Assembly: GCA_949752735.1 (NCBI GenBank)
Contig: OX457043.1
Span: forward strand, 652,587-716,586
Source: Lumbricus terrestris
Taxonomy: Eukaryota > Annelida > Clitellata > Crassiclitellata > Lumbricidae
DNA: 64,000 nucleotides
Direction of reading: 5' to 3'
Shown here: piece by piece, positions 1-12,105 of the stretch
Layout of the letters: each line of letters begins with the position of its first letter
How positions within the stretch are numbered: the first letter of the stretch is position 1
The notes under the pieces: model-generated
Seen by the model: only the letters and a program-made list of their open reading frames with translations
The model's database searches: none
Told to the model about the DNA's origin: nothing
Position numbers and translations under genes: made by a program

Positions 1-39
1 CTGCATACATAAATCTATACATGATATTAATGTGCTCTA

Positions 40-215
40 TAAGCATGTGTCTGTGTTAGTGTATGTGTGTGTATGTATGTGTCTGCGTTAGTGTACATGT
101 GTGTGTGTGTGTATGTGTGTGTATGTTAGGGCTATAGTGTGTGTGGGTGTGTGTGTGTATGTGTATGGGTGTGTATGTGTGTGTGTTTATGTGTGTGCGT
201 TAATGTTTCTGGTTA
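40..215. repeat. TG-rich microsatellite
   Basis: Interrupted (TG)n/(TGTA)n tract at the window start. Reading frames through it are low-complexity Cys/Val strings and are not genes. Confidence 0.9.
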
Positions 216-394
216 AACTGATGCACTGCAGAGATTCACGACAACATTTCATTCGACCTCATCGTCCTTCCGTCCGTCCGTCAATTAATCCGTTTTTTTG
301 TTCTGTTCTTCTCTCACTATAAAATTGGTTTGTATTGTTATCCTATTATTCCTGTATATATAATTATATATAATATAGTTTCTTCGTATACTGC

Positions 395-520
395 CCTTTG
401 GGTTCGTCCTTTGCCCTTTGATTCGTCCTTTGCCCTTTGATTCGTCCTTTGCCCTTTGATTCGTCCTTTGCCCTTTGATTCGTCCTTTGCCCTTTGATTC
501 GTCCTTCGCCCTTGCAAAGG
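395..520. repeat. 19-bp minisatellite (TTCGTCCTTTGCCCTTTGA)
   Basis: About six tandem copies of a 19-bp unit that drift in the last copies (to 600). The minus-strand frame gives a repeated basic peptide (KGQRTNQRAKDES) that only reflects the repeat. Confidence 0.85.
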
Positions 521-624
521 GTTCGGCCTTCTACATGTCCTTGGCTTCGTCGTTTGCCCTGAGCCTATCCTCTTGTCCTTGAATTTGTCCTTTCCCACTG
601 CAGGTCCGTCCTGTTGTCCCTAAA

Positions 625-809
625 GGCAGACAGACAGATTCAGGTGTATGACAATTAGCCACAGAAGCAGATCCATAGTATACAGACAGACAAGCAGAAT
701 AAGAGAGACAGAGAGACGGACAGACAGACAGACAGACGAAGAAACAAGCAGGCAGATATAGATACAGAATGATAGTCCGCTAGAAAAGTATATATAGATA
801 CAAACAGAA

Positions 810-846
<37 letters not shown>

Positions 847-930
847 GACAGACAGACAGAGACAGACAGACAGAGACAGACGGACAGAGACAGACAGATA
901 GACAGAGACAGACATATTCTATAGACAGAC
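625..930. repeat. GACA/CAGA microsatellite block
   Basis: Long interrupted (CAGA)n tract. Stretches of the same tetranucleotide recur at 3380-3420, 5945-6010, 27740-28000, 28100-28260, 28370-28400 and 37500-37650. No gene is seen in this stretch. Confidence 0.85.
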
Positions 931-1082
931 ACATGCATCTAAACACACTGCACATGCATGTCACAGACAAACAGATCGAGAGAATGGCATGCAGTGATGA
1001 TGCTGACTATAACAGAAGACTGCAGCAGCAGCAGCAGACGATAGACCGTATGACCTATTTATTGTCAGCAGACGTCTTTGTT

Positions 1083-1540
1083 CACACGGGACACCTCCTC
1101 CTACTCCACCTGCTCATCCTCCTCCTCTCCTCCCTCTCCTCCTTCTCCTTCTCTTAATCCTCCCCCTTCATCTCCTCCTCATCTTAATCCTCCTCCTTCA
1201 TCTCCTCCTCTCAATCCTCCTCCTTCATCTCCTCCTCCTCCTCTTAATCCTTCTCCTTCTGTTCCTCTTCTCCTTCTTCCCCTCCTCCTCCTCCTCCTCC
1301 TCCTCCTCCTCCTCCTCCTCCTCCTCCTCCTCCTCCTCCTCCTCCTCCTTATCCTCCTCCTCTTCCTCCGCCTTCTCTTCCTTCTTATCCTCCTCCAATT
1401 TCTCCTCCTCCTCCTCCTCCTCCTCCTCTTCCTCCTCCTTCTCTTCCTTCTTATCCTCCTCCAATTTCTCCTCCTCCTCCTCCTCCTCCTCCTCCTCCTC
1501 TTCCTCCTCCTTCTCTTCCTTCTTATCCTCCTCCGTCCAT
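1083..1540. repeat. CTC/TCC polypyrimidine tract
   Basis: Nearly pure pyrimidine strand with (CTC)n runs near 1285-1350 and 1470-1500, including a duplicated block ending in TTATCCTCCTCC. It is followed at 1545-1620 by three copies of a roughly 31-bp AT-rich unit containing AATCGAATAATCG. Leu/Pro/Ser-rich frames here are repeat artefacts. Confidence 0.9.
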
Positions 1541-1620
1541 TGCGATCAAATAATCGAATAATCGTTTATTGCAATCGTAAATCGAATAATTGTTTATTGT
1601 AATCGTAAATCGAATAATCG

Positions 1621-2287
1621 TCAACTCCAAATGTCTACAGTGAAGTGGCGGAAACCAGCTACTTCTTAGGCGCTTAGTCAAAACATGATCGATAGGCAAT
1701 GACTGAAGATGGAGAGAGAGAAGCAGAGCAGACAGTTCAGTGCATGCAGACAGTCTGCAGTCTGTTATGTATACAATAAGATCAATTGCGTTCTCTTATT
1801 TTCTCATCTTCCATTTACTGTAGTTGGCATGGCCTTGTCGCCCTCCGGAGCCAAGTTGTGCCCACTTCGTAATAGACATGTGCTACGAAGGAAGAAATTC
1901 GGGCATGATGTGTCTTTTGTTAATTGACTTCACTCGTGTGTTCAATCTCCAGTGACAAGTGGCGGGTCTATATCTACTGACGTCTTCGTCATTTCCCACT
2001 GCATGCATGTAGATTGTAGAGCATGGATGCAGACCTTAACCCTAATCATGCCAGACGATATATAACGCACAGACCGACCTCACGTAAGGTCAGAGCAGCT
2101 GACGTCAGGTGATTGACAGCTGCCAATCAACACAACTCGACGCAGACGAAAAAGAGTGAGAGAGGAAATGCTATCCTCCGTTCTATATCCACATCTTCCA
2201 CTTTCGTTGCTCGAACAGATCATCTCACGATTCCATCTTTACCACTTCTCCATGTGTCTTCCTTTCGATTACATCCTACTACTAACG
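1621..2287. other. No gene recognised
   Basis: Mixed-composition sequence without microsatellites. A TGACGTCA-type site lies near 2101-2108, next to CAGCTG words, but nothing downstream shows a coding exon that I recognise. Confidence 0.5.
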
Positions 2288-2384
<97 letters not shown>

Positions 2385-2413
2385 CACACACACACGCATG
2401 CACACACACCCAT

Positions 2414-2448
<35 letters not shown>

Positions 2449-2480
2449 AACACATACACACACGCACACACATACGCACA
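2288..2480. repeat. CA microsatellite
   Basis: (CA)n of about 190 bp with few interruptions. Frames through it encode only His/Thr or Cys/Val strings. Confidence 0.95.
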
Positions 2481-2699
2481 CCGCGTAAATGCTTGCATGG
2501 AAATTTCATGAACTGAATATTGTTCGTGTATACAGAGAATAACAACAACATGTCTTCTTGTCTCAATCACGACATGCTTTTTATTCGAAGTTCGACCCCT
2601 CCTCCTTTTAATCGTCTTAGGACTGGCATCACCTGCAGCATTAGGATAGCAGGAGTGGGGATGAATGCCATGGGAAGAACAGCTGTGAGGAGAATTGGT

Positions 2700-2726
2700 A
2701 TATATATATACAAATTATATATATAG

Positions 2727-2774
<48 letters not shown>

Positions 2775-3007
2775 AAGACGAGAAGACATGCGTTATCAAA
2801 TTATTGGCCTGCATGTATCAAACGTATACATCAAATGCAAAGAATGCACAATAAAAAAATACAAAACAGTAAAAACAATAGAAAATAACACAACAGACAC
2901 AACAAAAACAAATTGAAATAACAGAATGCAAACTCTGCGTATACCATGCAATACAAAATCAACGTCGTACCACCACCACCACCACCACCACCACCACCAC
3001 CACCACC

Positions 3008-3065
<58 letters not shown>

Positions 3066-3116
3066 GTAGCAGTATAGTCGCAGCATCTGATGCATCATCC
3101 ATCCGTCGGCGTATCT

Positions 3117-3148
<32 letters not shown>

Positions 3149-3746
3149 TATATATGTGTGTATGTATACATATACATATATATATAGTTGCAGCATCCAT
3201 CCGTCGGCGTATTTTGTATATATATATATGTGTGTATATACATATGTGTACTGTATATATATACATATATATGGTTGCAGCATCCGCCGTCGCTGCCTCT
3301 GAATCAATCATTCCAAGGACATCCAGGCACGCAACAAACACAGACGCAAGCAGACACACAGAGAGCCACAGAGAGCCAGGCACACACACAGACAGACAGA
3401 CAGACAGACAGACAGAGACAAACATGCAGAAGAGCATCGGTGGCTGGTGCAATGGATCGATGAGAAGACGGGGGGCATCAGTTGCGTGCACCGGCGCCAT
3501 TCGCGTCATCCATCACCATGACAACCGTCCTGGGAATTATTCCAACGACCACAACACGCACACGCAGACAGACGAACACGCGTACGCACACATACACACA
3601 CACATAGACACACATAGACACACATAGACACACATACACGCAGACGGCTCTGACGTCAACTGTCCTCGCGATAGTATACACACGACTACTATAATTATGT
3701 TAGATGCGTATAATGTATCGCGTATATATATATACACATCATGCAT

Positions 3747-3789
<43 letters not shown>

Positions 3790-3815
3790 ACAATATATTG
3801 TATATCGTATATATG
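2700..3815. repeat. Composite TA / CAC-CAT / 38-bp repeat block
   Basis: TA tracts at 2725-2772, 3117-3145 and 3750-3790. A (CAC)n run passes directly into (CAT)n at 2970-3063. Three copies of a unit containing GCAGCATCCATCCGTCGGCG, each followed by a TA tract, lie at about 3075-3280. CA/CATA repeats follow at 3550-3650. No coding exon was recognised. Confidence 0.8.
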
Positions 3816-5080
3816 TATATACGTCTGGATGTTTATGTCATCTTGCAGAGCACATGCATGTAGCAATGGTTGACAGTAATTTCTGTCTGCAGTTAAATTG
3901 ACTTCATTGACCATATATATAATTTATATATAGGATAAATCTGTCTAAATGCATGCGATCCATGCATAAAAAAGTTCAGGCTGATCATGCATGGTTCCAC
4001 ATAATATATATCTGACGACATGCATGTGGACATTACAGAGTACACAACCCTGGATGCCATATCTATAGGCCTATACAGTTATACTGTCCCTGGAATCTCA
4101 TCACTGACCATGCGTTTCTACTGACCCTGGACTGAGACTGACCCTGGATTTGGAGTGGGAGTGGCATGGAACTGGATTGGGACATGACCCTGGATTGAGG
4201 CAGACCCTGGATTAAGACTAGCCCTAGATTGATCTTGCAGATGATCCTGGATTGTCACGTGATGCAATAAAACTTATATAGCGCTGTTCGAACATCTTTT
4301 AAGAAGCGCTAGATTTTAACTCACGATGAACACAATTCTGATTGACCTTGATTGACCCTGCATGATTGTGACTGAAATGCTCTGTGCTCTTATAGTCATG
4401 ACTACACATGCTTATGATAGCAAAATGATTTGAAAATCTCTGCCTATAACAACTATGCCACCGTCGTGCACATGCTCTGGTGATGCCAGTCCAAATCTTG
4501 GAATGAAAGGGGGCATCGATGTTAGATACATTCGTTAAATGCAAACTAATATATGAATATAATAGCATCGATTTAGCAAGACGTGTCAGCATTGTGTTCC
4601 TCTGTGTTTTAGCATGCAGCAGGGAACAAATGAAGAAGACATCTTAGACATGCCACTCTCTTCCGTGCAGTAAAAATCCTACTATGCATGGGTGGGTAAA
4701 CTTTCTGCAGGCAATGGCGATGGTGTATATTTAGCTGATGACTGGTGGTGTTGGTGAATATATTCAATGAATTGTATACATAACGAGGTCTGAAGAACGC
4801 CCATCATCCTTTTTCATTCTCGTCAATGCAATTGACCTGCATCTCTTATGAATATCGTGTTGACACTACAGACAACAAATCACACGCTTTACCGACAGAA
4901 TTCATTCGCATGGCTTTCGATGATCATCTTTTACGGCGACGATTAAATGAGGACACGATAAATAATTTGCTTGCAAGTCTGCTAAGCAGCTCCTGCTAAA
5001 GGTCCTCTTCCTCCCTCCCTTCTCCCCCCCTCTCTCTCTCTCTCCCTTTCCCCCTCCTCCGAAAGCTTTTTTAACACAGC
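3816..5080. other. No gene recognised; degenerate CCCTGGATT repeat
   Basis: Between 4085 and 4260 the words GACCCTGGATTGAG and variants recur as a decayed tandem repeat. A short TATATAGCGC tail fragment, minus-oriented and of the LINE/SINE type found elsewhere here, sits at 4274-4286. A CT-rich stretch lies at 5005-5060. Nothing else is supported. Confidence 0.5.
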
Positions 5081-5099
5081 TATTTATAGAGTAGACAGA

Positions 5100-5420
5100 C
5101 GTCTGTCCTCACTGGCTGGATTTTAAACTGGCCACAGAAGGTTCCGCCCACGTAGGCTTCAGGCTTAGCAGGCTTAGCAGGCCAGGCCAAAGAAGTGATT
5201 TATTTGTGTGCCTCACGAGCCCGATCTCCCCGATCTCCCCACCCAGGTCGAAAGTGAGTCACTTTCACGCAATTCCGGCACCGGTAGCCAATCGGGTTCA
5301 GCAAGCTACCGATAGCTGCTGTAGAGCTAGACATCGCTATCATCAGCTACAGGGCTACAGCGCTTTATTATAGCAGCTGCTACCCTGCTGTGCACGTAAT
5401 GCCCATTATACGCCGTGTCT
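5100..5420. promoter_or_regulatory. Candidate regulatory patch with AP-1 palindrome
   Basis: GC-richer than its surroundings. It holds a perfect 17-bp palindrome GAAAGTGAGTCACTTTC at 5250-5266 whose centre is the AP-1/bZIP core TGAGTCA. A CCAAT box (AGCCAATCGG, about 5288) and a CCGCCCACG word lie close by. There is no recognised gene next to it, so the regulatory role is inference only. Confidence 0.25.
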
Positions 5421-5671
5421 TCAGGTCTCCCTCCCTCCTCTCCCTTCTCTGCGCTCTGCAGACTCATGCATGGCCTAACACATGACTAAACTATATATAT
5501 ACTTTATATATATATACACTTCTTGTCGTCGAAAGAAAGCCTGGGATAGGCGTCTAGACAAACAATACGAGTATAGGTCTAAATACGGTCTAGACGGTTT
5601 TAGTCACGTCCGTCTAGATGTGGTATTTAGGCCATCCCGATATCGCGACGGTCACGCGGTGTGACGAAAGA

Positions 5672-5803
5672 AGTGGAGGAGAAGGAGAAGGAGGAGAGGA
5701 GGAGAAGAAGGAGGAGGAGAAGAAGGAGAAGGAGGAGAAGAAGGAGGAGGAGAAGAAGGAGGAGGAGAAGGAGAAGAAGGAGGAGGAGGAGAGGAGGGTG
5801 TGT
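5672..5803. repeat. GGA polypurine tract
   Basis: (GGA)n/(GAAG)n, about 130 bp. The Lys/Glu-rich frame through it is not a gene. Confidence 0.9.
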
Positions 5804-6507
5804 GTAGAATGAGAGAGAGGCACATGTGCGGCTGGAAGAAGAAGTTCACGGACAAACAGATGTATCTCGTTTGTTATCTTAGACGAAATTTAGACAATTC
5901 TATAATGATGACACACAATGCATTATCTACACATAAACAAAACGACAGCGAGACAGACAGACAGACAGACAGGCGGACAGAGACAGACAGACAGAGACAG
6001 ACAGGCAGATCTATCCTCATGTCTGTCTGTGTACCTGTGTTTAGACCTGCACTGCTGTTCCTCTGTCTCTCTGTTTGTCTCACTGTTGCTCATCATTTAC
6101 ACATGTATCAGTCACAGATTGTCTGATGAAATCAGTTGTGACCATTATTGCACAACCACACAATTTGTCTGTTCCCAGCATATATTCAGTGTATATAGAC
6201 TAAGACCCCATGCATATGCTGTAAATTAATACTGCAGTGGTCCCCGATATATTTAGCAGGGTATACATATACAATACATGCATAGAAAGACTGCTGGCGT
6301 ATACTATATGGTAAACGATGTTCAGACCAATCTATTATACCTATACACAGCAGACAGAAGTGTCTCCTCTTAGCTGACATTGCCTATAAATAAAACTGGT
6401 TCCCAGTATGACTTACGATCTCTTTCGAAGAAGCGATTTCAGCAGCAGCAGCAGCAGCAGCAGTGGCCTTGCACCATGCACCATCATAGCATCCTCCTTC
6501 ATTTCAG

Positions 6508-6726
6508 ATGATCCAAAAATTGTTCAATGATGTTGATGCTGCAGACAAAAGCGAATGCGAAGAAGGTATTTCAGATAAAAACGAAGGTATACAAGATAAA
6601 CATGAAGGTATACAAGATAAACATGAAGGTAATTCAGATAAAAATGAAGGTATACAGGATAAACATGATGAAGGTATACAAGATAAAAATGAAGATATAC
6701 AAGATAAACATGAAGGTATGCGGTAA
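6508..6726 (+). CDS. Small acidic repeat ORF, unrecognised
   Basis: A 72-codon frame beginning MIQKLFNDVDAADKSE and then carrying about seven copies of a 7-residue unit (EGIQDKH, with variants NSDKNEG and DIQDKHE). The DNA unit is 21 bp, with one extra codon in the middle, so the repeat keeps frame. A run of CAG triplets (6437-6462) and an acceptor-like TTCATTTCAG directly precede the ATG. I do not recognise a family. The repeat may simply be a 21-bp minisatellite that happens to be open, because a second frame is open across the same stretch. No splice or polyadenylation context confirms a gene. Confidence 0.2.
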   Translation: MIQKLFNDVDAADKSECEEGISDKNEGIQDKHEGIQDKHEGNSDKNEGIQDKHDEGIQDKNEDIQDKHEGMR

Positions 6727-6779
6727 TGTTGAAGAAGCTGCATGGTTGACTATGAATAAGGTGATGGCCGCATGATGAA

Positions 6780-6960
6780 GAAAATGAAGATTTGAAGGTA
6801 GCGAAGATAATAAAGAAGATAATTATAATTATGAAGATAATAAAGAAGATAACAATAAAATTATGAAGATAATAAAGATAATAATAATAATAATTATGAA
6901 GATAATAAAGAAGATAACAATGAAATTATGAAGGCAATAAAGATAAAGACAACTTGATGA
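6780..6960. repeat. GAAGATAATAA-rich degenerate repeat
   Basis: Irregular copies of GAAGATAATAAAGAAGATAA within AT-rich DNA. No gene is visible. Confidence 0.7.
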
Positions 6961-7080
6961 CCTTCTTATAGTTGAAGGCAATGAAGGCGTTATATACGGA
7001 CAGAAAACAACGAAAAACAATAAACAGAGAGAAAAAATTCAATTAAACAAAAATTAAAGTTACAACAAAATAAATTAAAA

Positions 7081-7610
7081 TCCTGACAATAAGCACTAAC
7101 TAAGCAGCTTGACCAAAAGCAAAGTTCAAAGAATTAGATTAGAATAAAATTGTAATCGATTAAAATAATAATTAAAATCGATTCAAATAAAAATTAAAAT
7201 CGATTAAAATAAAAATTAAAATCGTGACAATAAGCAGCTTGACCAAAAGCAAAGTTAAAAGAATTAGATTAGAATAAAATTTTAATCGATTAAAATAATA
7301 ATTAAAATCGATTCAAATAAAAATTAAAATCGATTAAAATAAAAATTAAAATCGTGACAATAAGCAGCTTGACCAAAAGCAAAGTTAAAAGAATTAGATT
7401 AGAATAAAATTTTAATCGATTAAAATAATAATTAAAATCGATTCAAATAAAAATTAAAATCGATTAAAATAAAAATTAAAATCGTGACAATAAGCAGCTT
7501 GACCAAAAGCAAAGTTAAAAGAATTAGAATAAAATAAAAATTAAAATCGATTAAAACAATAATTAAAATCGATTGACTGAATCAAATAAAAATTCGATTT
7601 ATATTTAATT
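7081..7610. repeat. 130-bp AT-rich tandem repeat, about 4 copies
   Basis: The landmark GACCAAAAGCAAAGTT falls at 7111, 7241, 7371 and 7501, so the period is exactly 130 bp. Each unit carries several ATCGAT words separated by AAAATTAAA. The two central copies are almost identical. The outer copies are shorter or diverged. Confidence 0.95.
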
Positions 7611-7764
7611 AAATCATCGAATTGAAGTCAAACAACGGCCAAAAAATTTCAATCTAATATTATTATCTTCACAAGAAAAACAATCAAGGATAAGTCCCTG
7701 CAGAAGGATTTCAATCCGACTCCTCTCTTATAAAATGGACAACTACAGACCACACTCCACGCCC

Positions 7765-8345
7765 CAAGGTCGTCGTCGCCGTCGTCATCATCATCATCGT
7801 CGTCGTCGTCGTCATCATCATCATCATCGTCGTCGTCGTCGTCGTCGTCCTCATCCTCTCCTCTCCTCTCCTCTGCTCTGCTCTGTTCTCCTCTTTTCTT
7901 ATCTCATCTCCTCCTCCTCCTCCTCCTCCTCTTCTCTCCTCCTCCTCCTTCTCCTCCTCTTCCTCCTCCTCCTCCTGCTCCTTCTCCTCCTCCTCCTCCT
8001 CCTCCTCTTCCCCTCCTCCTCCTCTCCTCCTCTTCCTCTCCTCTCCTCCTCCTCCTTCTCCTCCTCCTCTTCCTCTCCTCCTCCTCCTCTTCCTCCTCCT
8101 CCTTCTCCCCCTCCTCTCCTCTCCTCCTCCTCCTGCTCCTTCTCCTCCTCTTCCTCCTCCTCCTCCTGCTCCTCCTCTTCCTCTCCTCCTCCTCCTTCTC
8201 CCCCTACTCTTCCTCTCCTCTCCTCCTCCTCCTCCTGCTCCTGCTCCTCCTCCTTCTCCCCTCCTCTTCCTCTCCTCCTCCTCCTCCTCCTCCTGCTCCT
8301 CCTCCTCTTCCTCTCCTCTCCTCTCCTCCTCCTCCTTCTCGCAAG
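7765..8345. repeat. CGT/CAT then CTC triplet block
   Basis: Alternating (CGT)n and (CAT)n runs at 7768-7850, then about 470 bp of (CTC)n polypyrimidine. Long frames on both strands across it are low complexity and rejected as genes. A second CTC block lies at 8580-8790. Confidence 0.9.
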
Positions 8346-8894
8346 AAGACAAGACCTGCATTTGACATAAAATATAATTGGTCCTAATTAACCAACCTTG
8401 TTAAAAGAAATGAATATCGACGGCTGCAGATGACCATGCATGTGGCATGTCCAATGGTCCATGGCATGCATCTGCTGCACCCAGTCCTCTCCCTCACCGT
8501 CTTATCTTCTCACATGTTTTTCTTAGCGATATATATAGACCTATGCTGCAACAGCATTATGCTTATCGCTAAGAAAATAAGACGTCGTCCTTCCCCTTAT
8601 CTTCCTCCCCATTTTCTTCCTCTTCCTCCTCCTCCCTCCTCGTTCTCCTTCTCGTCCTCCTCCTTATTCTCCCCGTCCTTCTCCTTATTCTCCTCCTTCT
8701 CCTCCTCCTCGTTCTCCTCCTCGACCTCCTCTTTATTCTCCTCGTCCTTTTTCTCCTCCTCCTCCTCCTCCTCCTCCTCTTTTTCTCACAACTGCAGTCT
8801 CTCGTTGCCTCTACATGTTCCGCAAGCACCTGACGACCTTTCTCTATTTCACTCATTGTTGTAATATTATGAAAATTTGCATAAAGTTCCTTTA

Positions 8895-8985
8895 ATACAA
8901 TACAATAAAGTCTATGTTTAATGCTAAGAAGCGCTGCGTTCTCAGCGTGACAGCCCCGAGGGAATAAAATGGGAATAAAAGTCTT
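8895..8985 (-). mobile_element. SINE/LINE tail fragment
   Basis: Read on the minus strand it contains TTCCCTCGGGGCTGTCACGC and then a GCGCTTC word. The same order is seen at 62545-62620, where the tail continues to GCGCTTTGTAAAT. It is interpreted as a relic of the tail family shared by the LINEs and SINEs here. Confidence 0.45.
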
Positions 8986-9055
8986 CAATGAGCAAAGTGC
9001 AAATGCAAATGCATGAGACAAAAAAAGTGTAAAGAGGGTGGGAGATGATGCAATG

Positions 9056-9595
9056 TTGCCGATCATTGTTGCCAATCATTGTTGCCAATCATTGTTGCCA
9101 ATCATTGTTGCCGATCATTGTTGCCAATCATTGTTGCCGATCATTGTTGCCGATCATTGTTGCCAATCATTGTTGCCAATCATTGTTGCCAATCATTGTT
9201 GCCAATCATTGTTGCCAATCATTGTTGCCGATCATTGTTGCCAATCATTGTTGCCAATTATTGTTGCCAATCATTGTTGCCAATCATTGTTGTCAATCAT
9301 TGTTGCCGATCATTGTTGCCGATCATTGTTGCCAATCATTGTTGCCGATCATTGTTGCCGATCATTGTTGCCGATCATTGTTGCCAATCATTGTTGCCGA
9401 TCATTGTTGCCAATCATTGTTGCCAATCATTGTTGCCAATCATTGTTGCCAATCATTGTTGTCGATCATTGTTGCCCATCATTGTTGCCAATCATTGTTG
9501 CCAATCATTGTTGCCAATCATTGTTGCCAATCATTGTTGCCAATCTTTGTAGCTAATCATTGTAGCTAATCATTGTTGCAAATCATTTGCACTAG
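9056..9595. repeat. 13-bp minisatellite (CCAATCATTGTTG), about 41 copies
   Basis: Tandem array of a 13-bp unit. The main variable site is CCAATC versus CCGATC, with rare TCAATC, CCCATC and CCAATT. Because 13 is not a multiple of three, all three plus frames read the same 13-residue peptide cycle (LPIIVANHCCQSL). This explains three overlapping frames of about 170 codons, none of which is a gene. Confidence 0.97.
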
Positions 9596-9754
9596 CTCAT
9601 CATAGTCTGGCTAGATCACTGTTGTCCATTTTAAGTCATGAGCCTCCCATGCATGGCCGCTTCATGCCTGGCTAAATAAGTATATACGTTGGATTAATTT
9701 CTGGATCTGGCTTTGCGCTCTGCCGGACACATATCCACAAAATTTGGACATGTT

Positions 9755-9859
9755 TTCGGCTATATGCTGCAGGTATGTGCTTCACTGGCTCCCCGTCAAA
9801 CAGCGGATCTCGCAATGTATTATACCGGATGATCATCTCTTTGCATGCATGTCTGTATA

Positions 9860-9890
<31 letters not shown>

Positions 9891-9966
9891 CTATATACAT
9901 ATATATATATATTATGGTGCATGGGTTTAATTGTTCGGTCTTCGTCTGTTCTTCGCGACCTCTGCC

Positions 9967-10041
<75 letters not shown>

Positions 10042-10415
10042 GTGTATATATATACATGTGCATATATATGTATATACTCTGAGTGCACTGATGGCTCGTC
10101 ATTCTGTGTATACGCTCTACTGAGCATGCAGTGTGTGCTCACCGTCATTTTGCCCGCGCAGCCACCAAGCAGAATTAGTCTGCCTTGCCTTCTCGGTGCA
10201 CGCTGGCTTTGGAATGAACGGAGAGGGGGGGCTGGGGGGACCCTTTGTCGCTGCACTTGTTCCCAGCTGCACGGTCCACTCTCATTCTTTCAATATATGA
10301 TCGTCTCTAAACTCTTCATTTTAGCCGTAAGCTTATACCTGCAAGCTGGGGGTCGGGAAAACTTGTGAGAAATGACTTTGAACAGGCGCTATATAAATGC
10401 TAGCAATGCATGGAG
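9755..10415 (+). mobile_element. Broken LINE 3' end (tail family)
   Basis: Translated pieces match the C-terminal region typical of L2/CR1-like non-LTR retrotransposon ORF2: a LHWLPVKQRI block near 9779-9808, then an RSSSVLRDL block near 9930. Two TA microsatellites (9856-9910, 9972-10040) have expanded inside it. It ends at about 10388 with AGGCGCTATATAAATGCTAG, the shared tail. It is multiply frameshifted and non-functional. Confidence 0.6.
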
Positions 10416-10522
10416 TGGATAAATAGTCATTGCTATAAAGCCATAATAATAATATTCGCTTTAATTGCATCTTATCGTTATTGTCTAAGTTTTAGATGTA
10501 TACAAATTATACTTACAGTTTA

Positions 10523-10666
10523 GGGCTTAATGTGTGCCTGGACGGTCATGAACGGCGTCCATGCACTTCTTTTCAAATCTCAATGGTGTCCTGTCACTTA
10601 TTTCGCCAGCATAGACTGGAATGTTAAGGAGCGTCCAGGCACTTCTTTTTCTACACTTTAAGCACT
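10523..10666 (-). mobile_element. hAT-like MITE, copy 3 (degenerate)
   Basis: It carries the same ends as the two better copies at 16536 and 26999, in inverse orientation: GGGCTTAATGTGTG on the left and CACTTTAAGCAC on the right, with the subterminal words GTGCCTGGACG and CGTCCATG. The TIRs are mutated and no clean target duplication is visible. It abuts the start of detectable RT homology in the next LINE, so it probably inserted into that element. Confidence 0.6.
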
Positions 10667-12105
10667 TTGAAAACAATGAATATTCTATTGGTATCTTCTT
10701 CGATTTAGCAAAGGCCTTCGATACTGTGAATCATGAGATCCTATTAAAAAAATTAGCTAATTATGGCATCAGAGGCATCCAATTAGCTTGGTTTACCAGT
10801 TATCTCGAAAGACGTCTCCAGTGTGTTTCCTGCAATGGAGCTCTCTCAGACTTTAGAGTTGTTAGATATGGTGTGCCCCAAGGTTCTAATCTCGGACCCT
10901 TGCTTTTTCTTCTATACATTAATGACTTGCCTAATATATCTCCTACTCTTTCATTCATCTTGTTTGCTGATGATACAAATGTCTTCTACTCTCATAAATC
11001 CTACCAGAGTCTAATACAAACAGTAAACAATGAACTTGTCTTCATAGCCGAATGGTTCTCTGCTAATAGACTCTCCTTAAACTATAGATAAAACTAACTT
11101 TATGCTCTTTCGAACTAATAAAAAGATGTGCCCCCAGAATGAATTGCAACTGTCTATCAATGATACCTCCATAACGCAGGTTAGCTCCACTAAATTTCTT
11201 GGTGTGTACATAGAATCAACACCTCACATGGAATGATCATATTAAATATATCTCTGCCAAGGTTGCAAAAAGTGTTGGTATATCCTTCGTCGAACTTCCC
11301 ATATACTCCCCCCCACTATCCGTGTTAAATTGTACTACTCATTAATATATCCTTATCTCTCATACTGTAATTTAGTTTGGGCATCTACATATAAATCCAG
11401 GCTCAATAAATTAGTACTTCTCCAAAAACGTGCAATACGTATCATAGCTGGAGTTAAGCCTTTTATTCACTCAAGTCCTTTATTTCAATCATTTAATTTA
11501 TTAAAGTTTCACCAAATAATGACTTTCCAGATAGGAGTCTTTATGTATCGGTTCACCCATGATCTTCTTCCCCTTAACTTTGCAGGGTATTTCCAAAAAG
11601 GATCTGAAATTCACTGCTATTCCACCAGGAACTCCTCTCATTATCGAGCCATATATCCGCTCGTTTAAACTCAAGAAGATTCCATATTAAATATACTGGA
11701 CCAGGTATATGGAACTCGTTTCCTAGTCATGTTCAACAAGCTTCCAGTTTACAAAGAGCAAAAACATTACTGCGCAACTACTTGGTTAATGACTGCAAAG
11801 ATATTTAACCTTGTAGGCACTGATTTGATTTTATTATTAGGCCTATTATTATTTGTTGTGTTTGTTTTGCGTTCTTTAGTTAAGTTTACTACATTAATTG
11901 TCATCTCATGCTGTTCTTTTAGCCTATTGTTCAATTCATTATGTCAACCGTCTAGCCATCTGTTAAAATTGCATATGTAATTAGGTGTCCCTGTTAGCGG
12001 GATATTCATCCCTTAGGGCCTTCCTTGTTACCATCCGATTATGTGAAGCATGTTATACTATGTCTATTGTGTATGTTGATGGTTGGTTACAATAAATGAA
12101 TAGAA
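10667..12105 (+). mobile_element. LINE relic with RT domain (CR1/Jockey-like)
   Basis: Reverse transcriptase block: [19 protein letters not shown] (domain 2), [20 protein letters not shown] (domain 4) and the catalytic FADD box ([11 protein letters not shown]). Further frames carry the C-terminal part (LSYCNLVWASTYKSRLNKL, then QKRAIRIIAG). There is a stop after NRLSLNYR near 11090 and frameshifts follow, so it is dead. The 3' end is a distinct untranslated region ending TACAATAAATGAATAGAATAG near 12105. The same 3' end recurs at 39990-40285. It is 5' truncated, with no endonuclease domain seen. Confidence 0.85.

Noticed and set aside
7711..8370. Overlapping 211- to 216-codon frames on both strands
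   Set aside because: Triplet CGT/CAT/CTC repeats remain open on both strands. The composition is only Ser/Leu/Pro or Glu/Gly/Arg.
9056..9595. CRISPR-like regular array
   Set aside because: The 13-bp units are contiguous with no spacers, in animal DNA. It is an ordinary minisatellite.
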